64,000 nt of DNA from Chrysomallon squamiferum (Eukaryota > Mollusca > Gastropoda > Neomphalida > Peltospiridae), in assembly GCA_012295275.1 (NCBI GenBank), contig CM022677.1, forward strand, positions 7,353,894 through 7,417,893, read 5' to 3'. Below are positions 23,310 through 35,629 of this stretch, piece after piece (position 1 is the stretch's first letter; each line of letters begins with the position of its first letter). Below the pieces are notes generated by a model, which saw nothing but the letters and a program-made list of their open reading frames with translations, ran no database searches and was not told the origin of the DNA. The translations under genes and the position numbers were made by a program.

Positions 23310-23932
23310 TTTTATTTGCAGTAAACTGGATTCAGCAATGGTGAGTGATGCTGATGTTGATGTCCCTGAAATTTCTCCTTGTGATGTTTCTCCAGAGTCA
23401 CTTTCGGAAGACATTCAAACTTTTGGAGGCTTCTCCGGGCATTCATCATCCTCTGCTTTCCGTTTCCTAGATGTTGATGACCCTGGTCTTTCTCCACGTG
23501 ATGTTTCTCCTGAGTCACATGTTTAGTTTCAGACTGTTGTATTGATTCAGCAGTGGTGGTTGATGCTGATGTTGATTTCCTTGGTCTTTCTCCAAGTGAT
23601 GTTTCTCCAGAGTCACATTTTGAAGTTTCAGACTGTTGTATTGATTCAGCAGTGGTGGTTGATGCTGATGTTGATGTCCCTGGTCTTTCTGCTCTGTGAT
23701 GTTTCTCTAGAGTCACATTTTGAAGTTTCAGACTGTTGTGTTGCTTCCGCAGTGGTGGTTGATGCTGATCTTGATGTTCTTGGTCTTTCTCCACGTGATG
23801 TTTCTCCTGAGTCACTTTCGGAAGACTTTAGAACTGTTGGAGTCTTCTCCGGGCATTCATCATCCTCTGCTTTCCGTTTCCTAGATGTTGATGTCCCTGG
23901 TTCTCCACATGATGTTTCTCCAGAGTAACTTT
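23310..23932 (-). pseudogene. Ser/Thr-rich 99-bp tandem repeats, exon-like, frameshifted
   Basis: From an acceptor identical to that of the neighbouring RING exon (start 23932), the minus strand reads SYSGETSCGEPGTSTSRKRK, AEDDECPEKTPTVLKSSESD and then repeats of the type SGETSxGERPxTSxSASTTT-AEAxQQSETSKCD. The period is 99 bp (33 codons), with units of 98, 100 and 99 bp between 23500 and 23797. The 100- and 98-bp units shift the frame in opposite directions. RKRKAEDD resembles a nuclear localisation signal. The plus strand is also partly open, but the shared acceptor and basic motif favour minus. Probably a duplicated, decayed exon of the same gene as the RING remnant. Confidence 0.45.
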
Positions 23933-24002
23933 CTGAAATTATATTTTTGTTGTTAGAACTATTTCTATTTTTATTTTATTTTTTATTGCAGTAAACTTTC
24001 CT

Positions 24003-24005
<3 letters not shown>

Positions 24006-24040
<35 letters not shown>
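24006..24040. repeat. Poly-T tract
   Basis: A homopolymer of about 35 T beside the end of the Ser/Thr-rich repeat block. Confidence 0.95.
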
Positions 24041-24044
<4 letters not shown>

Positions 24045-25900
24045 CTACTGCTAGTAACAAAAGGATAAGTACTCCTGCGTTATTCGAGTTATCGGCAGAA
24101 AATTAGGTTTTGCATATTCGTTTATTTTTTTTATCCATCTGAAGACACTGTTTGTTCCAGTAAGTCTATTTTACACGTGTACACTAGTGTGAAATTTATA
24201 AATTTATTAAAATGTTATAAAGAAGATTCCCACTGAGCTATTGCGAGTTAGTTCTAGTTCAGAAATTTGATTTACAGTGAAACTAGAAAATCGGGGAGCG
24301 TCGTGGGTACGACCTCCATTTCCATATTTCTTATGTTTTATGCATCTTCAGCATCACTTAATGAAGAATAAATACATAAAATAAAAACTAATTTAACTTG
24401 TCTCATAATATTTTATTATCATTTAGTGGATTTTTAGAAATGCATCTTGTAGTAATTATTGTAGATATATAGCATTTGTAGTTTAGTTCCCTTTAATATT
24501 AATAAAAAAATGTATTATTAATTAGTTATTTCTGTCATTGTCATTATTGTAATTTTATTATTACTTTTTTATTCATTTATTTATAAATTTATTATTAATT
24601 TGTTATTGTCATTATTGTAATTTATATATCATTTTTAATATTATTTTATTATTTATTAAACTTTAAAAAAAATAAACATAAACTGATAATTTACACAATT
24701 ATTATTACTTTTGAATTTACATTAATATTGCTTGATTTGCTTGTAATACAGTTTAATAGAATGTTCTATTTAATTGATATACAAGACATTAAATGTTATA
24801 ATATAATAAATATACATTATAAACTATGTAGAAATTAATATAAATATGTTTTTGTTTGTGTGTTTTTGTATATATTAGTGTAAGTTTGTTCTTGTTTAGT
24901 CAGAAACACAAATGCACATACACACATACATAAATGTGCACAAGCATGCACATGCACACAAACACACACACACACACAATAGTTTTACATTTTTAATTCT
25001 GTAAATATTTAAATAGATTATTACTGTTATAATTTTTGAGTCTTCCATGAAATAAATATTTGATAACAACACTTTTTATTCCATTTAAAATTTATTTTAA
25101 TTTGAAAATTTTATATTTCATTGACTATTATTCCTTATCATTTTCGTTAACTTGAAAATTTGTATTTACTCCTATATATATATATATATATATATTCCTT
25201 TGTTTCCTTTTGAGTAATATTTAAGAATAAGTATAACTTTTCCAGCAACTATTATTTATATGTTGAGAATTGAGTTAAAATTCAAAATATTCTTAGACTC
25301 AATTTTATACAATTATTGCCTTCACAAAGTATACAAATCATTTCATTTTATTTTGTAATTTGTCCTGTTTTGTGTGAATGAATACCCCAATTATTTATTT
25401 ATTCATTTATTCATTATGATATTATAAGTAACTGACCATGGATAATAATTTTCATAACATAAGGGAAATAACTCTCTTTTGATAAAACTTTAGTTATATT
25501 GTTAAAAACATATGAAATAAATAAAGAATACAATTTCCCACCCAAATTAAAAACAAAAACAATAATAATTAACACCCTGAAAACAATTTTATATCTTTTT
25601 TATTTACCAAGAAACAGTAACAATGAATTAAAAAATCAAATTCAACAGCAAAATTGTAACAAATATAAAAATTAATTAATTAAAAATAACAAAAATATCA
25701 TAAAAAGAAAATATAATTTAACTACAGCTGTTACTAATTTATGACCTGTTTTAAATTAGTACATCGAATAATTAATTACTTTATTTAACAGGAGCTAGTA
25801 ATAAAAATTGATCTAGACATCTGTTTTGTATTAAAGTTTACTAAATAAATTGATTTAATGCTTTATCTTCTGAGTTTATATTCTATTTTGTGCAGACATA
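24041..25900. other. AT-rich intergenic sequence
   Basis: I see no gene, splice-bounded exon or recognisable transposon. Short TA and CA tracts occur at about 24960 and 25170. Confidence 0.5.
25683..25817 (+). repeat. About 135-bp direct repeat, first copy
   Basis: Near-identical to 26406-26540, with shared TTTAACTACAGCTGTTACTA and CAGGAGCTAGTA sequences. The two are 723 bp apart. Confidence 0.85.
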
Positions 25901-26066
25901 AATGCATGCACTCATATAACACAAGGAAAAGACACTAAAGAAACTAACACATATACAAACATTACAATACTCACACAACAGAAAATACACAGTCTCACAC
26001 ACAAACATTCACTTAGGCAAAACTGACACAAACAGACATACCAACATACATACTGACACATACACA

Positions 26067-26067
<1 letters not shown>

Positions 26068-26112
<45 letters not shown>
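26068..26112. repeat. (AC)n microsatellite
   Basis: AC tract flanked on both sides by copies of the sequence ATTCACTTAGGCAAAACTGA (about 26008 and 26113), so a local tandem duplication of roughly 105 bp includes it. Confidence 0.9.
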
Positions 26113-26114
<2 letters not shown>

Positions 26115-26405
26115 TCACTTAGGCAAAACTGACACAAACAGACATTCCGACATACACACACACTGACACATACAGTACAGAACATAAATTTAATACATAA
26201 TAACTGATATTATCAAAAACACTTCTTATAATAATTGGCCTATGAAAACAACAAAGATAAAGATAAAACTCTGAAAAAAAAACACTAATAAAAATATGAT
26301 TTCCTTTATAAACTTTGGTCTGTGTATTTTATCAGCACATAAATATCAGTATGATTGTGAGTGAATTAACAGCATATTTTATAATGTTTGTTTTGTGTCT
26401 TTTAC

Positions 26406-26540
26406 AAATAACAAAAATATCGTAAAAAGAATATATAATTTAACTACAGCTGTTACTAATTTATCACCTGTTTTAAATTAGTAAATCGAATAATTAATTA
26501 CTTTATTTAACAGGAGCTAGTATTAAAAATTGATCTAGCA
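26406..26540 (+). repeat. About 135-bp direct repeat, second copy
   Basis: Partner of 25683-25817. It lies about 390 bp before the 75-bp satellite. Confidence 0.85.
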
Positions 26541-26929
26541 ATTATACTATTCCTGTGTATCAGAATATGTGGAATAGAGCATTAAAAAAATAATAGTACG
26601 ACTATTGCAACTACAACTACTGTTCCTACTGCACCTCTATTAAAACTACATAGCTGCTATTATTATTATTATTACTACTGCTGCTACTACTACTACAACT
26701 ACAGTTATGATAACTCCTTTACCACACTACTACATTACCTTTTATTATCACTATCCTACAAGGTTAGCTATTATTATTATTATTATTAATTACTGTTTCT
26801 ACTACTACTGTTTCTAGTTGTTTTTTTGATGCAGTAGTAGCTGTTATAATTACTACTGCTGATGCTATTGCTACTATTACTGCTATTGCTGCCGATGTTT
26901 TTGGTGCTAATAACATCTCTGTCACAAAT

Positions 26930-29900
26930 AATAACACAACTGTTTACTACTATAAAATACAAGAAGCTATTAACAAGTGTTATTTTCCTCCTGTGTACGT
27001 GTATAATAACACAACAGTTTACTACTATAAAATATGAGAAGCTATTAACAAGTGTTATTTTCCTCCTGTGTACGTGTATAATAACACAACAGTTTACTAC
27101 TATAAAATACGAGAAGCTATTAACAAGTGTTATTTTCCTCCTGTGTACGTGTATAGTAACACAACTGTTTACTACTATAAAATACAAGAAGCTATTAACA
27201 AGTGTTATTTTCCTCCTGTGTACGAGTATAATAACACAACAGTTTACTACTATAAAATACGAGAGGCTATTAACAAGTGTTATTTTCCTCCTGTGTACGT
27301 GTATAATAACACAACTGTTTACTACTATAAAATACGAGAAGCTATTAACAAGTGTTATTTTCCTCCTGTGTACGAGTATAATAACACAACAGTTTACTAC
27401 TATAAAATACAAGAAGCTATTAACAAGTGTTATTTTCCTCCTGTGTACGTGTATAATAACACAACTGTTTACTACTATAAAATACAACAAGCTATTAACA
27501 AGTGTTATTTTCCTCCTGTGTACGTGTATAATAACACAACTGTTTACTACTATAAAATACAACAAGCTATTAACAAGTGTTATTTTCCTCCTGTGTACGT
27601 GTATAGTAACACAGCTGTTTACTACTATAAAATACAAGAAGCTATTAACAAGTGTTATTTTCCTCCTGTGTACGTGTATAGTAACACAGCTGTTTACTAC
27701 TATAAAATATGAGAAGCTATTAACAAGTGTTATTTTCCTCCTGTGTATGTGTATAGTAACACAACTGTTTACTACTATAAAATACAACAAGCTATTAACA
27801 AGTGTTGTTTTCCCCCTGTGTACGAGTATAACAACACAACTGTTTACTACTATAAAATACAAGAAGCTATTAACAAGTGTTATTTTCCTCCTGTGTATGT
27901 GTATAGTAACACAGCTGTTTACTACTATAAAATACAACAAGCTATTAACAAGTGTTATTTTCCTCCTGTGTACGTGTATAGTAACACAGCAGTTTACTAC
28001 TATAAAATACAACAAGTGTTATTTTCCTCCTGTGTACGTGTATAGTAACACAGCTGTTTACTACTATAAAATACAACAAGTGTTGTTTTTCCTCCTGTGT
28101 ATGTGTGTATAGTAACACAACTGTTTACTACTATAAAATACAACAAGTGTTATTTTCCTCCTGTGTACGTGTGTATAGTAACACAACTGTTTACTACTAT
28201 AAAATACAAGAAGCTATTAACAAGTGTTATTTTCCTCCTGTGTATGTGTATAGTAACACAACTGTTTACTACTATAAAATACAACAAGCTATTAACAAGT
28301 GTTATTTTCCTCCTGTGTATGTGTGTGTATAGTAACACAGCTGTTTACTACTATAAAATACAACAAGCTATTAACAAGTGTTATTTTCCTCCTATGTACG
28401 TGTATAGTAACACAACTGTTTACTACTATAAAATACAACAAGCTATTAACAAGTGTTATTTTCCTCCTATGTACGTGTATAGTAACACAACTGTTTACTA
28501 CTATAAAATACAACAAGCTATTAACAAGTGTTATTTTCCTCCTATGTACGTGTATAGTAACACAACTGTTTACTACTATAAAATACAACAAGCTATTAAC
28601 AAGTGTTATTTTCCTCCTGTGTACGTGTATAGTAACACAGCTGTTTACTACTATAAAATACGAGAAGCTATTAACAAGTGTTATTTTCCTCCTGTGTATG
28701 TGTATAGTAACACAGCTGTTTACTACTATAAAATACAACAAGCTATTAACAAGTGTTATTTTCCTCCTGTGTACGTGTATAGTAACACAGCTGTTTACTA
28801 CTATAAAATACAACAAGTGTTGTTTTCCTCCTGTGTACGTGTATAGTAACACAACTGTTTACTACTATAAAATACAACAAGTGTTATTTTCCTCCTGTGT
28901 ACGTGTATAGTAACACAACTGTTTACTACTATAAAATACAAGAAGCTATTAACAAGTGTTATTTTCCTCCTGTGTACGTGTATAGTAACACAACTGTTTA
29001 CTACTATAAAATACAACAAGCTATTAACAAGTGTTATTTTCCTCCTGTGTATGTGTATAGTAACACAGCTGTTTACTACTATAAAATACAACAAGTGTTG
29101 TTTTCCTCCTGTGTACGTGTATAGTAACACAACTGTTTACTACTATAAAATACAACAAGTGTTACTTTCCTCCTGTGTACGTGTATAATAACACAACTGT
29201 TTACTACTATAAAATACAAGAAGCTATTAACAAGTGTTATTTTCCTCCTGTGTACGTGTATAGTAACACAACTGTTTACTACTATAAAATACGAGAAGCT
29301 ATTAACAAGTGTTATTTTCCTCCTGTGTATGTGTATAGTAACACAGCTGTTTACTACTATAAAATACAACAAGCTATTAACAAGTGTTGTTTTCCTCCTG
29401 TGTACGTGTATAGTAACACAACTGTTTACTACTATAAAATACAACAAGCTATTAACAAGTGTTATTTTCCTCCTGTGTATGTGTATAGTAACACAACTGT
29501 TTACTACTATAAAATACGAGAAGCTATTAACAAGAGTTATTTTCCTCCTGTGTATGTGTATAGTAACACAACTGTTTACTACTATAAAATACAAGAAGCT
29601 ATTAACAAGTGTTATTTTCCTCCTGTCTATGTGTATAATAACACAACTGTTTACTACTATAAAATACAAGAAGCTATTAACAAGTGTTATTTTCCTCCTA
29701 TGTACGTGTATAGTAACACAGCTGTTTACTACTATAAAATACAAGAAGCTATTAACAAGTGTTATTTTCCTCCTATGTACGTGTATAGTAACACAGCTGT
29801 TTACTACTATAAAATACAAGAAGCTATTAACAAGTGTTATTTTCCTCCTGTGTACGTGTATAATAACACAACTGTTTACTACTATAAAATACAACAAGCT

Positions 29901-32900
29901 ATTAACAAGTGTTATTTTCCTCCTGTGTACGTGTATAATAACACAACTGTTTACTACTATAAAATACAACAAGCTATTAACAAGTGTTATTTTCCTCCTA
30001 TGTACGTGTATAGTAACACAGCTGTTTACTACTATAAAATACAAGAAGCTATTAACAAGTGTTATTTTCCTCCTGTGTACGTGTATAGTAACACAGCTGT
30101 TTACTACTATAAAATATGAGAAGCTATTAACAAGTGTTATTTTCCTCCTGTGTATGTGTATAGTAACACAACTGTTTACTACTATAAAATACAACAAGCT
30201 ATTAACAAGTGTTGTTTTCCTCCTATGTATGTGTATAGTAACACAGCTGTTTACTACTATAAAATACGAGAAGCTATTAACAAGTGTTATTTTCCTCCTA
30301 TGTACGTGTATAGTAACACAGCTGTTTACTACTATAAAATACAACAAGCTATTAACAAGTGTTATTTTCCTCCTATGTACGTGTATAGTAACACAACTGT
30401 TTACTACTATAAAATACAACAAGCTATTAACAAGTGTTATTTTCCTCCTATGTACGTGTATAGTAACACAACTGTTTACTACTATAAAATACAACAAGCT
30501 ATTAACAAGTGTTATTTTCCTCCTATGTACGTGTATAGTAACACAACTGTTTACTACTATAAAATACAACAAGCTATTAACAAGTGTTATTTTCCTCCTG
30601 TGTACGTGTATAGTAACACAGCTGTTTACTACTATAAAATACGAGAAGCTATTAACAAGTGTTATTTTCCTCCTGTGTAGGTGTATAGTAACACAGCTGT
30701 TTACTACTATAAAATACAACAAGCTATTAACAAGTGTTATTTTCCTCCTGTGTACGTGTATAGTAACACAGCTGTTTACTACTATAAAATACAACAAGTG
30801 TTATTTTCATCCTGTGTACGTGTATAGTAACACAGCTGTTTACTACTATAAAATACAACAAGTGTTGTTTTCCTCCTGTGTACGTGTATAGTAACACAAC
30901 TGTTTACTACTATAAAATACAACAAGTGTTATTTTCCTCCTGTGTACGTGTATAGTAACACAACTGTTTACTACTATAAAATACAACAAGCTATTAACAA
31001 GTGTTATTTTCCTCCTATGTACGTGTATAGTAACACAGCTGTTTACTACTATAAAATACAACAAGCTATTAACAAGTGTTATTTTCCTCCTATGTACGTG
31101 TATAGTAACACAACTGTTTACTACTATAAAATACAACAAGCTATTAACAAGTGTTATTTTCCTCCTATGTACGTGTATAGTAACACAACTGTTTACTACT
31201 ATAAAATACAACAAGCTATTAACAAGTGTTATTTTCCTCCTATGTACGTGTATAGTAACACAACTGTTTACTACTATAAAATACAACAAGCTATTAACAA
31301 GTGTTATTTTCCTCCTGTGTACGTGTATAGTAACACAGCTGTTTACTACTATAAAATACGAGAAGCTATTAACAAGTGTTATTTTCCTCCTGTGTATGTG
31401 TATAGTAACACAGCTGTTTACTACTATAAAATACAACAAGCTATTAACAAGTCTTATTTTCCTCCTGTGTACGTGTATAGTAACACAGCTGTTTACTACT
31501 ATAAAATACAACAAGTGTTGTTTTCCTCCTGTGTACGTGTATAGTAACACAACTGTTTACTACTATAAAATACAACAAGTGTTATTTTCCTCCTGTGTAC
31601 GTGTGTATAGTAACACAACTGTTTACTACTATAAAATACAAGAAGCTATTAACAAGTGTTATTTTCCTCCTGTGTACGTGTATAGTAACACAACTGTTTA
31701 CTACTATAAAATACAACAAGCTATTAACAAGTGTTATTTTCCTCCTGTGTACGTGTATAGTAACACAGCTGTTTACTACTATAAAATACAACAAGTGTTG
31801 TTTTCCTCCTGTGTACGTGTATAGTAACACAACTGTTTACTACTATAAAATACAACAAGTGTTATTTTCCTCCTGTGTACGTGTATAATAACACAACTGT
31901 TTACTACTATAAAATACAAGAAGCTATTAACAAGTGTTATTTTCCTCCTGTGTACGTGTATAGTAACACAACTGTTTACTACTATAAAATACGAGAAGCT
32001 ATTAACAAGTGTTATTTTCCTCCTGTGTATGTGTATAGTAACACAGCTGTTTACTACTATAAAATACAACAAGCTATTAACAAGTGTTGTTTTCCTCCTG
32101 TGTACGTGTATAGTAACACAACTGTTTACTACTATAAAATACAACAAGCTATTAACAAGTGTTGTTTTCCTCCTATGTATGTGTATAGTAACACAGCTGT
32201 TTACTACTATAAAATACGAGAAGCTATTAACAAGTGTTATTTTCCTCCTATGTACGTGTATAGTAACACAGCTGTTTACTACTATAAAATACGAGAAGCT
32301 ATTAACAAGTGTTATTTTCCTCCTATGTACGTGTATAGTAACACAACTGTTTACTACTATAAAATACAACAAGCTATTAACAAGTGTTATTTTCCTCCTG
32401 TGTACGTGTATAGTAACACAGCTGTTTACTACTATAAAATACGAGAAGCTATTAACAAGTGTTATTTTCCTCCTGTGTATGTGTATAGTAACACAGCTGT
32501 TTACTACTATAAAATACAACAAGCTATTAACAAGTGTTATTTTCCTCCTATGTACATGTATAGTAACACAGCTGTTTACTACTATAAAATACAACAAGTG
32601 TTGTTTTCCTCCTGTGTACGTGTATAGTAACACAGCTGTTTACTACTATAAAATACAACAAGTGTTGTTTTCCTCCTGTGTACGTGTATAGTAACACAAC
32701 TGTTTACTACTATAAAATACAACAAGTGTTATTTTCCTCCTGTGTACGTGTATAGTAACACAACTGTTTACTACTATAAAATACAAGAAGCTATTAACAA
32801 GTGTTATTTTCCTCCTGTGTACGTGTATAGTAACACAGCTGTTTATTACTATAAAATACAACAAGTGTTGTTTTCCTCCTGTGTACGTGTATAGTAACAC

Positions 32901-35110
32901 AACTGTTTACTACTATAAAATACAACAAGTGTTATTTTCCTCCTGTGTACGTGTATAATAACACAACTGTTTACTACTATAAAATACAAGAAGCTATTAA
33001 CAAGTGTTATTTTCCTCCTGTGTATGTATATAGTAACACAACTGTTTACTACTATAAAATACGAGAAGCTATTAACAAGAGTTATTTTCCTCCTGTGTAT
33101 GTGTATAGTAACACAACTGTTTACTACTATAAAATACAAGAAGCTATTAACAAGTGTTATTTTCCTCCTGTGTATGTGTATAATAACACAACTGTTTATT
33201 ACTATAAAATACAAGAAGCTATTAACAAGTGTTATTTTCCTCCTATGTACGTGTATAGTAACACAGCTGTTTACTACTATAAAATACAAGAAGCTATTAA
33301 CAAGTGTTATTTTCCTCCTGTGTATGTGTATAATAAGACAACTGTTTACTACTATAAAATACAAAAAACGTGTTATTTTCCTCCTGTGTACGTGTATAGT
33401 AACACAACTGTTTACTACTATAAAATACAACAAGCTATTAACAAGTGTTATTTTCCTCCTGTGTAGGTGTATAGTAACACAACTGTTTACTACTATAAAA
33501 TACAACAAGCTATTAACAAGTGTTATTTTCCTCCTATGTATGTGTATAATAACACAACTGTTTACTACTATAAAATACAACAAGTGTTATTTTCCTCCTG
33601 TTTACGTGTATAGTAACACAACTGTTTACTACTATAAAATACAACAAGCTATTAACAAGTGTTATTTTCCTCCTGTGTAGGTGTATAGTAACACAACTGT
33701 TTACTACTATAAAATACAACAAGCTATTAACAAGTGTTATTTTCCTCCTATGTATGTGTATAATAACACAACTGTTTACTACTATAAAATACAAGAAGCT
33801 ATTAACAAGTGTTATTTTCCTCCTGTGTATGTGTATAATAACACAACTGTTTACTACTATAAAATACAACAAGCTATTAACAAGTGTTATTTTCCTCCTG
33901 TGTATGTGTATAGTAACAACTGTTTACTACTATAAAATACAAGAAGCTATTAACAAGTTATTTTCCTCCTGTGTATGTGTATAATAACACAACTGTTTAC
34001 TACTATAAAATACAACAAGCTATTAACAAGTGTTATTTTCCTCCTGTGTACGTGTATAGTAACACAGCTGTTTACTACTATAAAATACAAGAAGCTATTA
34101 ACAAGAGTTATTTTCCTCCTGTGTACGTGTATAATAACACAACTGTTTACTACTATAAAATAGAACAAGCTATTAACAAGTGTTATTTTCCTCCTGTGTA
34201 CGTGTATAGTAACACAACTGTTTACTACTTTAAAATTTGAGAAGCTATTAACAAGTGTTATTTTCCTCCTGTGTACGTGTATAGTAACAGAACTGTTTAC
34301 TACTATAAAATATGAGAAGCTATTAACAAGTGTTATTTTCCTCCTGTGTACGTGTATAATAACACAACTGTTTACTACTATAAAATACGAGAAGCTATTA
34401 ACAAGTGTTATTTTCCTCCTATGTACGTGTATAATAACACAACTGTTTACTACTATAAAATACGAGAAGCTATTAACAAGTGTTATTTTCCTCCTATGTA
34501 CGTGTATAATAACACAACTGTTTACTACTATAAAATACGAGAAGCTATTAACAAGTGTTATTTTCCTCCTGTGTACGTGTATAGTAACACAACTGTTTAC
34601 TACTATAAAATACAAGAAGCTATTAACAAGTGTTATTTTCCTCCTGTGTACGTGTATAATAACACAACTGTTTACTACTATAAAATACAACAAGCTATTA
34701 ACAAGTGTTATTTTCCTCCTGTGTACGTGTATAGTAACACAGCTGTTTACTACTATAAAATACAACAAGCTATTAACAAGTGTTATTTTCCTCCTATGTA
34801 TGTGTATAGTAACACAGCTGTTTACTACTATAAAATACGAGAAGCTATTAACAAGTGTTATTTTCCTCCTGTGTACGTGTATAATAACACAACAGTTTAC
34901 TACTATAAAATAGAACAAGCTATTAACAAGTGTTATTTTCCTCCTATGTACGTGTATAATAACACAACTGTTTACTACTATAAAATACGAGAAGCTATTA
35001 ACAAGTGTTATTTTCCTCCTGTGTATGTGTATAGTAACACAACTGTTTACTACTATAAAATACAACAAGCTATTAACAAGTGTTATTTTCCTCCTGTGTA
35101 CGTGTATAGT
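26930..35110. repeat. 75-bp satellite array, about 110 units, with 64-bp variants
   Basis: The unit is AACACAACTGTTTACTACTA-TAAAATACAAGAAGCTATTA-ACAAGTGTTATTTTCCTCCT-GTGTACGTGTATAGT (75 bp, for example 27007 to 27082). Because 75 is a multiple of three and the unit lacks stops in three frames, long open frames appear on both strands (up to about 570 codons), made of 25-residue repeats. Some units are 64 bp: an 11-bp loss of CTATTAACAAG between two ACAAG repeats (for example 27982 to 28046). Variation is mostly at TACGTG/TATGTG, GTGT/ATGT and ACAAC/ACAAG/ACGAG, and looks neutral. There is no splice, start or codon evidence for a gene. Confidence 0.97.
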
Positions 35111-35209
35111 AACATAATAAATCTCAAATATTTGTTTTTAATCTTCTATAAAATACTTAAAAATATAAAAAATAAACCATTAAACAAGTGTTATTGATAA
35201 CCAAAGTGT

Positions 35210-35366
35210 ATAGTAACCAACTGTTTTACTATAAAATACACAGCTATTAACAAGTGTTATTTTCCTCCTGTGTACGTGTATAATAACACAACTGTTTACT
35301 ACTATAAAATACGAGAAGCTATTAACAAGTGTTATTTTCCTCCTGGGTATGTGTATAGTAACATAA
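35210..35366. repeat. Outlying satellite units
   Basis: Two further units of the 75-bp satellite, the first truncated, lie about 100 bp beyond the array. Both the main array and this outlier end in AGTAACATAATAAA followed shortly by TCTCAAATATTTG, so the array edge itself was duplicated. Confidence 0.9.
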
Positions 35367-35629
35367 TAAACATATTAAATCTCAAATATTTGCAAGCTTC
35401 TGTTTTAATATTCTGTATTAAAAACTAATTTTTTACTGAAAAATACAAAAATAATTTGTTACCTAATGAGTTTCCACTCAAGTGCTTTAACTCAGACATG
35501 TGTCCCTTTGTGGTATAATAGAACAACTAAAGACACCATCAGTTTCAATCTTAAATTTAAATAAAACTGGCCTGAGTATTTCCTAAAAGCATTTAAACAT
35601 ATATTGATAACCAAATATTTCTTAACACA

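Noticed and set aside
23215-23928. Plus-strand Asp/Ser-rich frames (SPRDVSPES type)
   Set aside because: Kept only as an alternative: the minus strand has the shared acceptor, the basic RKRKAEDD motif and the linked RING half. Stranded transcripts would decide.
26786-35197. Long open frames of 100-570 codons on both strands in the satellite region
   Set aside because: They are products of a stop-poor 75-bp unit. They overlap on both strands, lack splice or start context, and variants break them freely.
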